Shown here one piece after another: positions 54,292 through 64,000 of a stretch of 64,000 nt of DNA. How positions within the stretch are numbered: the stretch's first letter is position 1; each line of letters opens with the position of its first letter. The notes beneath the pieces are model-generated. The model had not been told where the DNA came from, did not search any database, and saw only the letters and a list, made by a program, of their open reading frames with translations. Source of the DNA: Heligmosomoides polygyrus polygyrus (Eukaryota > Nematoda > Chromadorea > Rhabditida > Heligmosomidae); NCBI GenBank assembly GCA_947396885.1, contig OX377206.1:6710658-6774657 (forward strand), written 5' to 3'. The position numbers and the translations under genes were made by a program.

Positions 54292-55732
54292 GGCCTATGT
54301 TATACTTCGGCGACGCGTCGCCGGCGACGTCGCCGAGAGCTCCGCAGGGGGTGTTATACTTCCGCCGCCGACGTCGCCGACGTCGCCACAGACGCGTCAC
54401 CGACGTCGCCGACGTCGCCACAGACGGGCCGACGACGTCAGCGTCGCCGACGTCGGTGACAGCGTGTCGCCGTGCTGTGCACGGCGACGGTCCGTCACCG
54501 ACGTCGCCGAGTCATCCAAGGGAGGCAGAGAATGCGCTCCGATGGAGTGTTATGACTGTGGGTTGTTCTTCGTTCCCGGAACTGCCATCATCACCACCGT
54601 ACTTCGAATTACGAAATCGAGAAGTGCAAAAGACACCGTCCTGCGAACACAAAAGGCACAATTGATTAAAACACTGAGTGTTTGGGAGGGAGTGGGACCC
54701 TAAACCTTAGCTCCCCTTCAATTTGTCACTTTTCTTCTTTTTGTGCCCTTCTCAGCCGCTCTGTTCGCATTTTCTAGGCCTATTTGCTTCCGTGTAGAGC
54801 AAGTAATACTAAATAAAACTGTGTAGAAAATAAGTGTTTCTTTGCGTTCTCAGATAGTAGTGCAAACCTCTGCGAAGAGCTTTTTCGAGGTAGAATTCTT
54901 ACTAATTAAGAGTTAAATTTTCCTTTGAACTTCGAGAATTCCGCGTAAATTTAATTTAAATACGATTTAACGAAAAAGGTCTTCGCTAAACCGACGCTTT
55001 TTTGACGTATGATCGGGATAGACTGCGCCATGCACTCGTCTGTTATTTTGCATTTTACAATCTATTGATAGTGTTTCGCTTGAATACTTCCTATAATCTC
55101 TTTACAAAGTGACCGTATCGATTGATTTGTGTTTCTTTTAAAGTTTAAAACCTAAAAACACACTATGCCTTGCGAAAAATAGAGGGCATCCTAAAAATAC
55201 AGGTACTTTTGAACGGTTCTAACATTGCTACTAGTGAAACCTTTGAACACTTATCCATCCTTCTAAAAGCCAAATTTGGTTAGTAAGAGAAAATTCGGCA
55301 GATTAACAATGGTTGAGCAGACTGCCGTACATACAGAACAAAAAATCATCATCAAGTCTTGAAGCATTAAGAAGAATTAAGAATTAAAATTTCTTTTGAA
55401 GATTAAGAAAAGCTCAAAATATATGCAAATTCGAGGCAGATGTGATCACTTAGCATTTCTATGGGCAGACTGGTTACCAAATGATGACATTGAAAACCCT
55501 CTTCGATGCTAAAAATGCGCTCCGATGCTCTCCTGTTAACGTCGTCCCCGACGCCGCCACAGAATCTGTTGACGACGTCGCCGACGTCGACCACGCGTCT
55601 ATGGCGACGTCGGCGACCTCTGTGGCGACGTCGGCGACGTCGGTGGTGACGTCAGCGTCGGCGAAGTCGGTGACGGGCTGTCGGTGACGGGTCGCAGCGT
55701 CGGCGACCCGTCGCCGAAGTGTAACATAGGCC
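54292..55732. mobile_element. 1.44-kb GGCC element with GACGTCGCC-rich arms, ATA duplication
   Basis: The left end GGCCTATGTTATACTTCGGC and the right inverse GGCCTATGTTACACTTCGGC are flanked by ATA (54,289-54,291 and 55,733-55,735). About 230 bp inside each end is built of GACGTCGGCGACGTCGCC-type units that are self-complementary. The AT-rich centre (54,700-55,460) has no frame of interest. It appears to be the long form of the MITEs at 24,322 and 30,921. Confidence 0.75.
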
Positions 55733-56224
55733 ATAGATGATGCGTTAGGACAGTAGCTCTGCACAATTCCTCTTATGCATTTTTTTAAAATTTTTCTACC
55801 TGTGCAGTCAAACAAGAAGAAGCTGCTAAAAACCAACCAAAAGAGTACTAGATGATAACAGAGCGTTCAACACTGGAGAAATCTGTAAACCTAGACTCCT
55901 CCTGGAGATAACAGTCAACTAGCGTTCTGAATTGCCCTATTGTGTTAGGTAAAGTGTCCTTCATGGAGAACTTCAAGGAATCAGTGCCCACGGAACAGTT
56001 GAAAAGTGATGCAGTTGCATTAGATTTCATTCTACATTTCGTTACATTTCATTTGCCTTTCATTACACATGATTAACAACGCTGCCTCCAACTTTGGCCC
56101 CTTTCCTTTTCTACTTGTGATCTGCGTACTGATTTCTTCTAAAGAGCAAAGGAGGCACGAAAATACCGTTAATAGCATGCAAATATTTACGAGTGGCGTG
56201 AAAGTATGTGATTACACCAGTATT

Positions 56225-57570
56225 GATCACTCCGGCTGCCTAATCGATGTGCAAGGATATCGTTTTGCCGTTCAATCACTCAAGCATGTAAGTGCTTCAA
56301 GTAGGTGTAGGTCATCCAAACAACTGCAAATTTCGCATTAGAATATGGAAAGGGAAGCAAACCTTGCTCGGCTCTATTCATCTCAGAAACACTGCAAAAA
56401 TAGGACCGTTGCGCAACAAGAGCCACGGATGGTGGCGTCAATAGGTCAATCAATATCCATCGATTTTGGCTCCGCGTTTCAAGCCGTTTATCTAAACGAA
56501 AGACCATTCGAGGCGCATTGAAGAGAAGTTTTTCACAAATGAATTATGAACACAAGGGTAAAACCTTACCATAGAATAACACAATGCAAAGACGTATGCT
56601 CCGCCCCTGTTTAATCGAAGAAAAAACGGCAGTAATTCTGAAGTGAACGCATCCTGATTCACAGTATTGAACATTAAAGCAATAAAATTGGGAGGCGCGG
56701 AAGCAGAGGACATATATAGAAACATAATGGAATATTGAACCCACCTTTAAGCTGAGCTTACTCCTAGAAATACGTAATGAAACCTAATTGTTCGAACTGA
56801 GGCTTCTCTAGGAATCTAAAATATAATTACCCTGAGAGAAATGTACGAGTTCGACAACAAAACGGAAAGCAAAGATGTCACACCTCGCTAAGATGTCCTC
56901 TAACCAAATTGGGTTCAATGGAGGACTTGCGGTTTAGACATTAAAAGGCACCATGAACTTAACAAAAACATGAGATTTCCTTAAAAATATTGAATATATT
57001 TAGCCACTCAGTTCCCTACAACATAGTGAACACGAAAAAAATTCGAACGGTGAATACGACTTACACACCAGAAAATCTCCTAAGAAAGTCTTGTGATCAA
57101 CGAACGACTGCACTACCGAGCTCAATAAAGAAGTAGACGGCGATCGTCCAATATGAGAAAGGAATCTTTCGCCACCCACAATGATGACGGGAGTTCGATG
57201 CTGAAACACTTTCCATTGCTTTCAAGCTGCGTTAGAATCCCAACTGAAGCGCATTGGGTGTATGCCTCAGAAATTCTTGATTCAACGACATTGATTATAA
57301 GGGTTGTCTAATCGATACTGAAGGGTCTGACAGAAGCTCCCCACGCGCTACTTCGAGAATAAACAATCGTTTAAAGAGGGAATTATGAAAGTTAGGTGAA
57401 AACGCTTGTTTTTTCTGTTGGCTGCCGACTACGACTCTGCCATTCCTCCCTAATGTTTCAAATTTCCGCGCTCTAGTTCACATCCCGAAGTAGAGGGTTG
57501 GAGAATCAGCCGGACGACCGAGATAGTGAAAATGGTTCTACGGACGTATAAAGTGTTACGTTGTGTTACT
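56225..57570 (+). repeat. Third, diverged copy of the 5' half of the tandem unit
   Basis: Colinear with 18,775-20,100 (for example CACTCAAGCATG, TTGCGCAACRAGAGCCACGG, ACCTCGCTAAGATGT). It is interrupted by a short extra block near 57,400-57,470. Then follow unassigned sequences with a fragment of the 22-kb repeat (57,690-57,790). Confidence 0.7.
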
Positions 57571-57799
57571 TATGTCATTTTTGCAATTTAACGGAAATTT
57601 TCGTCGTTAAATTTCGTTTAAAAATAACGAAAATGCTGGCAAATCCGGTAAATCGGTATATCGTTAATCGATAAACGCGTACCCCTGGTCGGTATAGTTA
57701 ACAGTGGAAGATAATTACCACGCTGCACTTCACGTTGTTTAGCCAGTCGGCTGTGGGTGTCCCCTGTTTTATAGAACAAGTGCTCCAACACGCCTAACG

Positions 57800-59220
57800 G
57801 TGTGTCTCGCACTTGCGCGCTTCGCGCGACTTTGCAGCATCACTGACATACGGAAGGTAGTTTTTGTGAAACTTAAAATTCGCTAACTTCTAGGACCTGG
57901 TGCGTACTTTATCGACATCAAGCCGTTCACCACTTCGGTGCCTTCATCATAGACAGTCAATCTGGACCGGCCATTAACGTCATTGGTTTGAGCTGCACTG
58001 TACTTCTGCCCCTCAGTTTCCCATCCTGGTCCCTCCTCCAGGTTGTTTTTTTCTTCCTATTCGCTCTTCTGGTTCACCCTAGAGGTCCCCCTTACTACCT
58101 TTCTTCACCACGCTCTTAGTGGTCCTAACATGCTCACGGCAGACGTCGGTGATACGATTCAGAATCAGAACGCTTGTTGTGCGACGGGCTGGGGGTGGGG
58201 CGTCTTCTGGATCCAGAAACTCAGAAGACCGGCCTTCCGAATCCAGAAGCTCGGAAGCGCTCGCAGTCGCCGCTGTGTCGAGAATGAAGAGACTATGCAT
58301 ATGGCTGATTCGTTGTTCTCCGTATGAATTCCCTTACGGCTCCCTTTTTGTGGGTTCGCTGTCCTGGTCCCTCTTCCAGGTCTCTTCTTGCAGGCAGGTA
58401 GATTCCTCCCCCCCCCCCCCCCTCGGGATCCTCCTTACTACTCTACCCCAATTAAGTAGCCCTCCCACGCTCACGAGACACGACGGCGGCGAGCGAACGC
58501 CCATTGCACGACATCGGCGTCGCATCCTCTAAATTCAGTCTCCCTTACTGGTAATGGATCCCCTTGCTGATACTCCTTACTGCCCCCCCCCCCTTATAGG
58601 TAACTCCCTACTGATCCCTCCTTGTTGCCTAAACCCACTTGGTGCCACCTCCTAGCCTGCTTCACTGTTCCCCTATCGACCCCCCCCCCCCCCCCATCCC
58701 GATGCCTCCTTCAGATCGTTTCCTCCTGGTCGCTGTCGGTTCTCCACACTCGGAGTCCCCCTTCTACTCTTACCGCTTTAGTGGCCCTCTCATGCTAATG
58801 GCACGAAGTCGGCGGCACTGCTTCTGAATCTGGACGCTCAGAAACGTGCGAAGGTGCTGTTGCGTTAAACAGTAAAGGGCTGCGCTTCCCCTGCTGCAGC
58901 AACATCCAACGTTCAATAGCAAATTCTGCTCACGGTGTGGATGATGCCGCGTATCTCACTTAGGTTAGATCACTCGACGGACGAACTCTTTCATATATAG
59001 GTGGTGATTCCTCTTGGAAGCCCATGCTATGTATGAAGGAGTAGTGGAAAATACGATAAAACTACACCCGTGGTTAGGAAATGGTATCATGTGGAAATGT
59101 ACATCCATATAGGAGATGGTATGCACTTTTGGAAGACGTCATACTTACTACTACCTTACTACCACACGAATATTGTTGATATATATATATATATTTATTT
59201 ATTTATTTATTTATAGTCGA
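57800..59220. other. Low-complexity-rich unassigned DNA
   Basis: Several C homopolymers (about 58,409-58,424, 58,585-58,594, 58,680-58,696) lie in CTCC-rich sequence. An AT microsatellite with TTTA units is at 59,174-59,212. No gene. Confidence 0.5.
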
Positions 59221-60261
59221 AGGGGTGCATCGCTAGGAAAGTGGCTGTTCCGGTGAGGGAATTGGAAAGAAAGGTCTTCTCAACCATTGTAATGTGTGTC
59301 GCCCTTGCAGAGTATTTACCTTCAATTTTGCTGTTATCAAACGGTCCCCCCCCCCCCTGAGAGGATAAATCCGTGCTGTCAGCCCCTTTACGTTAATAGC
59401 TGTGACCTGAGCTCTGATTTTTCTTGAAATAGCAGAGGTGGTTTGAAGCGGAGCATTTTATCTCCGGAGGCTTTTTGAAAGTGTTCCACCCCGTGCAGCG
59501 GAGGTGTCTTAGCATAATGATATCAATTATCCACGATTATTTAATCGATATGGAGGATTCCTATTCTGTCGCGCAGCCGACCAAGTATGAAAACTCTTCT
59601 GAAGATGTTTAGGTCAAGCGCACCCACGTTGAATAAAGTATGCCTGAATATAAGAATGGGGAACAAACGCTATTTGAGCAGTTGCCCTTACTGATGGCAA
59701 AAAACTGAAAACATAGGACTATTCCGCAGAAGAAGCCAAGTCACGTCCTTACAAAAAAACAACAACAACAATACTCTAAGGTTTCGAAGCGAACAGTAGC
59801 ACGAGTAGGACTGTTTTCTACCAACAACAAGAACAACAACAACAACAACAAAATGGCATATCCTGGTACTGATATGAAAAAACTCTGCATTTATATAAAA
59901 ATATTCGACGATGTCCAGTCCGCCTACTTCTGTTAGTTTCCTTATCCCGGCCATCTCTGCTTGCCTGGCAGTGACCACGGTTGTGCGGTTCTCCACAAAA
60001 GAAAAAGAAGAAACTAGTGTGAAATGGAACAGACATACCTGGCTCCTTGTTTCCTGGTGATGATCTTCCCCACTTGTTTTGGCTGGATCCCACGAAGGCA
60101 CCAAAACTCAGCTCGCAACTTTGCCATCCCGATGGGAGCGATGTAGTTAACAACGAACGGTAATTATCATCCCGCATCTGTCATTCTTTAGCCAGCTGGC
60201 TGCCGATATTCTCGCTATGACGGAATTTCTCCTGGAAACCAGTACAATGCAGAACTCCCGG

Positions 60262-60402
60262 GGGCCTGTTCATACTCCGCCATGGGAGCGACGACAGAGA
60301 CCGGGTAAAGCGTACGTATCGATTAGTGCTGAGCTGTTGTCTGGGAAAAGTCGGTATGTACGCTTCGTCCTGTCTCTTCCGTCACGAAGCATGAACAGGT
60401 CC
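60262..60402. mobile_element. 141-bp MITE, GGNCCTGTTCATAC family
   Basis: GGGCCTGTTCATACTCCGCC at the left and the inverse GGACCTGTTCATGCTTCGTG at the right. Same length and insertion context as 15,737-15,877, so it predates the duplication of the host repeat. Confidence 0.8.
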
Positions 60403-60510
60403 ATAATCGGCAACGGCGGCAACAAGCCGTCCAGGCAAATCGTACTTGTCGATTTTTTCGGAGAACCGGTGCTTGTTGCTGTCGAAAATCATGAAGACGC
60501 GCTTAGAACG
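60403..60510 (-). pseudogene. Exon-like fragment (VFMIFDSNK), copy 2
   Basis: The minus frame reads RVFMIFDSNKHRFSEKIDKY then DLPGRLVAAVADYG without a break, ending at the MITE. Copy 1 (15,637) is frameshifted. Unknown protein. Confidence 0.4.
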
Positions 60511-61303
60511 TAAATCGAGAGAATAATTCAGTGAGTGTCCGAATGGCCCTGAAACAACTTCCTGGGAGCAGGAATGACTCAATCGATGTTTATCTACCGA
60601 TCAATTCTTTGCATTTGTAAGGTAACCCTTCAGCATTCAAATCCTAGCTAATATCATTTCTCTACGGAACAGCCCATCATTTCACTGGCTGGGAAGTTCG
60701 TCGATGTAGTGACCAGTAATTCTGCATGCACGCACGGAAGGACGAATTAAGTCCTTTTCACATAGCAACGTAAGGAAAGGTATCAATTCTGCTTGATGTG
60801 AACGATACACGATTGCTCATTAAAATACTCGGCAACATAATACTTCATTTAGTGTTAATTCATAATCGATATGTATGAAACCTCTTACTTGAATTTCATC
60901 GGAATGCAAAATACAACGATTTTTAGAGCTCATCAGCTCATCAGAGTCTTAATGGCTTCTTTGATAACAGCAACAAGGCGATATTCTGGACGAAGAACTA
61001 AGCGGTATCGTCGTACACGTCGTTGAACAACGAAGAACTGAAGTCAGCATCGATAAATGCAAACACTTCTGAACATGTGATCGAACTATGGGCAGGCAAA
61101 GACAAGGTATGTCAGTGGTTCGGCGACTAAAGTGTAAACGCCACCCAAGCAAGATATAATACCGGCTAGAAAACAATAACCCTAACAGTCACAGTCATAT
61201 CTGATCGAACCGTCACTGTAGTCACACGAGCAAGTTCAATGGAATGAAAGCACGCTAGCAAATGAACAAACAAAGCATAGAACAAACAAACAAACAATAG
61301 CAC

Positions 61304-61453
61304 CTGTTTCATAATATAGTCGTATGTAAGGCGGCACAATTGGGCCGAGATTTCTTACCAAGCGCGGCAGACCTGATCAGCTGCTGAACCGCCACCTGGC
61401 CTCTCGGATATCGTAGCTCTGCACGGTACCTCGAAGCGACGCAGTTACTCTGC
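61304..61453 (-). pseudogene. Exon-like fragment (SAALGK), copy 2
   Basis: Minus strand: TTTTAG acceptor before 61,453 and GTGCTA donor after 61,304. VAVQQLIRSAALGK is followed by a one-base deletion; restored by comparison only, the frame would match copy 1. The last codon is CAG where copy 1 has TAG. Confidence 0.5.
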
Positions 61454-61654
61454 CTAAAATTGTGCTGGGTCGGATCTGCTCCTGCCAATTTGAACGAAAT
61501 TAAATAGCAAATTAATTCAAAGCACGAGAAAAAGGCAAATTCTCCAAGAATGCCCGCGCATAGCACAATCGAAGATAGCGTCGAGTATCGAGTGCGCACA
61601 GAATCGATTAAGATGAGTTTGAGTCTCGCGTAGACCAACCAAGCCTTGCACCCC

Positions 61655-61655
<1 letters not shown>

Positions 61656-61720
<65 letters not shown>

Positions 61721-61732
61721 CCCCCCCCCCCG
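61656..61732. repeat. (CT)n microsatellite followed by a C run
   Basis: About 30 CT units and then about 13 C. Length is likely to vary between individuals and may be unreliable in assembly. Confidence 0.95.
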
Positions 61733-61734
61733 CT

Positions 61735-62320
61735 ATCCAGCTCAATAATGAGGTAAGACGGCGATCGTCCAACATGAGAAACAAATCTCTCGCCACCCAG
61801 AATGTACGTAGATGACGTGAGTTCGACGCTGGATCACTTTCGAATGTTTTCGAGCTGCGTAGAATTCCAGCTGAAGTGCACTAGATGTATGCCAACAGAA
61901 ATATTGGTTCTATAGATTTCAACATAAACATGATCGTATATCTTGAGCCGTTGCGAGTAGCGGCAGTCATCTGTGACGACGTCATTTCCCACACGACACG
62001 AAAAAACTTGATCAGAGAGCTGGTACCAGTTAGCGGGAAGGAGGCGAAGTTCGGTCCTCTATGCAGTCAAGGACAAATGGATAAGGCTAGGCCTCATTGA
62101 AACAGTTCGTGTCGCACCATGCACTACTTCACTTGATGTCGTATGCCAAAATCGAGAGAACTCCTATTGAGGATGTCCATTCGTCACTTAGATTGATAGG
62201 CATGCCAGTTATTTCGTGATGCATCGTCAAGTACCTCATCAAGTTGCACCGCCTTTGACAAACTGTTGGCTGAAAGGACGCAACCCAGACACTCTCAAAT
62301 CGGATGTTTTACTTTCAAAA
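61735..62320 (+). repeat. Fourth partial copy of the tandem unit, internally deleted
   Basis: 61,735-61,975 matches 19,640-19,890. At CAGTCATCTGTG the sequence jumps to the equivalent of 23,255-23,620, deleting about 3.4 kb of the unit. Confidence 0.7.
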
Positions 62321-62385
62321 CTTCTTCTTCTTATTCTTATTCTTCAGCGTTTGTCCCGCTTCGTCGCGGGGTCTGCTCTTCTGTG
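62321..62385 (-). mobile_element. 65-bp RTE-like 3' tail
   Basis: The minus strand reads RADPATKRDKR, stop, then an AAGAATAAGAAGAAG tail, like 49,261-49,430 but even shorter. No clear target duplication. Confidence 0.65.
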
Positions 62386-64000
62386 GCCGTATTCATGAAC
62401 GTTCTCGGGAACGTTCAAGGGTTCCCGCGGGAAGCGACCGGGCCGGGAGGCAAAAGTTCGTATTCACGAACATGCCGGGAAGCAACGGGAGCCTCCCGCG
62501 CCGATGGCGGGAGGATCCCGGGCTACCCGCACTCAACCGGTCGGGAACGTCGGGAAGCCGTCAATGAGGTGGTGTGTTGAATCGCAAGCAATAGGATTTC
62601 GATGGCGCTTTTGCTATCGAAAGTCGTCTTCACGGGGGTTATCTTCGCCATATGTCTCCTAACGTCTTCCTGGGCTATCTTCTGGGGAGGGAGGTCCGGA
62701 TTCTGTCGCTTACTTGATTGGAAAGAATTCACATAATTGATCTGAAACATTGACAATGAGTGGCTCTTTCGTCGGATGCGTCACGCACTCTATTTCTACG
62801 GGATATTGCGATACCACTTCTTATCCTTTTCCGTTGTCAATCGGTGGACATTTTACGAGCACGTTCTGCGTGGAAAAGAAGACATCGTCAGCGAAATAGG
62901 ATTGAACTTCGTAGTGAACAACAACAAAATAAAAATATAACTGACGGCATGTGTAAAATTAGAAATTATTTCTTCAATAGTAAAGTAGTCCAAATTATGA
63001 AAAAGTGAGTAAAGTAAAAGTAAAAGTATGCAAACTGTTATCACAACCTTCAGCCTCAATCCTTCAGCCATTTTTTCTTTTAGTCTGTCTTCGTCTCATA
63101 TTTAGAGAATATGGAGGAACACTTTAACCTAATGGTCACACGTCCAACGCCGTGCGCTACGTCCTGGGTGCGCCGTGCACGCAGAGATATCGTAGAAATC
63201 GAAGAATGTCATCTCGCATATTATATGCAATTGTTTCGACCTTTAAAGACGTTCGAAAGTCAGACACGCTGACGTATGGGCCAAATCATCGAGGATGTCC
63301 TCCAGGATGGCAAAGCTTGTACGATGCGTTTATGAGACCTTTTAAACAATGAACTGCCCATCGGCTTGTCCCGCATGTCATGTCACACTGCTTCGATGAT
63401 ATTACTGATCGTGAGAGCTGGAGGGTGTAGGGTATCCTAAGAATAATCTTAACATGCTGTATAGTGCTGACTTTCTACTACTCTTCGAGGTTCCACGGCT
63501 GCAGTGTGTCCATTTAATTACTTGCGGCAAAGGTACCCTTTCAGCCATAGGATAGAGGATAAAGGGAGAAGGCGATTCTAGCTGATAATGGTGGTGCGTT
63601 TGTAATGCTAGGACTTGGGTCTTCTTTATTAAAAATTTAAATGGTGCAGCTATAAATTACATCCAATTAACTTCCCATGGCGCGTATTTCAAAACATGCA
63701 GATTCAAAGAGCTTTTGCTAAGAATATTCTTAGAATACCCAAGGGTAGAGACAAATGTAGGTGAATAGGAACTGAGTGAATCTTGTCTACCTGTAAGAGT
63801 GGAGTATCAGCATTTCAATTGCATCTATAAGGTCATTTAGGTTGCTTTACTCATCCATCCTCGTGTTTGGCCCATTTAACTTCAAAAAAAGGAAAAGTTT
63901 TAAATTGCAATTTGTGCAAATCTATAAACTGATCTAAATCTAAAATGATCTATAAACGAGTAGTGAGAGTGTTCAGAGTGCCAGCTCATTAAGACTTTTC
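62386..64000. other. Unassigned DNA at the right edge
   Basis: 62,398-62,575 is GC-rich with inverted GAACGTTC motifs and starts GGCCGTATTCATGAACG, perhaps another GGCC-ended insertion. A minus frame (62,523-62,756, containing QKIAQEDVRRHMAKITPVKT) and a plus frame (62,760-63,008) are not recognised. The last 40 bases (GTGCCAGCTCATTAAGACTT) match the start of the exon c repeat at 5540, so another copy begins there. Confidence 0.35.

Larger units (their letters stand above)
59230..61590 (-). repeat. Inverted partner of 14.6-16.9 kb
   Basis: Carries, in reverse order, the same landmarks as 14,620-16,920, including the 141-bp MITE and both exon-like fragments. Confidence 0.7.

Noticed and set aside
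57890..57960. Fourth hammerhead-like motif (GATGAAGGCACCGAAGTGG on the minus strand)
   Set aside because: The spacing and GAAA segment do not fit the core seen at 13,649, 21,384 and 32,200.
58119..58532. 137-codon frame rich in Ser/Pro
   Set aside because: Runs through C homopolymers and CTCC-rich low-complexity sequence; no family recognised.

Overview
The window is eukaryotic, AT-rich and almost entirely repetitive. Several signals point to a nematode, most likely a clade V parasite such as a hookworm or other strongylid (this placement is inference). They are: short introns of about 50 bp ending in TTTCAG, a near-exact copy of the nematode SL1 spliced leader, a BEL/Pao-like element primed by a tRNA-Gly like that of Caenorhabditis, and RTE-type retrotransposons. 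I found no intact host protein-coding gene, rRNA or CRISPR array. Most open frames are chance or antisense shadows in repeats.

Layout. 1-2.7 kb: the 5' part of an RTE-like retrotransposon on the minus strand (endonuclease, one stop, reverse transcriptase running off the left edge), followed by a TA-flanked MITE. 3.5-13.7 kb: broken copies of a large dispersed repeat family that carries spliced, exon-like fragments of an unrecognised gene, plus MITEs, a 1.7 kb foldback element and a Penelope-like remnant with a hammerhead-like RNA motif. 14.2-17.5 kb: tRNA-Met-like sequence, palindromic MITEs and a repeat that recurs inverted at 59-61.6 kb. 18.5 kb: a 200-N gap. 18.7-36.9 kb: two head-to-tail copies (A and B) of a unit of about 7.3 kb. 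A BEL/Pao-like LTR element is inserted in A, and B keeps the empty site. Each copy carries a Penelope-like GIY-YIG tail with a hammerhead-like motif, a SINE and the captured exons.

37.4-41.5 kb: a nested structure, in which a nearly complete RTE-like element (EN and RT frames split by one stop, 35-bp target duplication) lies in the intron-like part of a TIR element. 42.7-44.3 kb: a transposon with 180-bp inverted arms enclosing a tRNA-like promoter. 46.4 kb: the SL1-like 22-mer fused to a small open frame, probably a retrocopy of a trans-spliced mRNA. 47.9-49.1 kb: a pogo/Tc1-like element. 49.3 kb: a 170-bp RTE tail with clean 17-bp target duplications. 49.7-51.6 kb: SINE, MITE and a 97-bp hairpin. 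53-62 kb: more MITEs, diverged partial copies of the 7.3 kb unit, the inverted repeat partner and a CT microsatellite. 62.4-64 kb: nothing recognisable.

The pieces do not form a pathway. They record layered transposition: gene fragments moved inside repeats, then were invaded by PLE, SINE, RTE, BEL and several GGCC-ended MITE families. The most interesting signals are the SL1 fusion, the hammerhead-like motifs beside GIY-YIG tails, a 21-bp periodic block seen at seven or more sites, and the conserved exon fragments.
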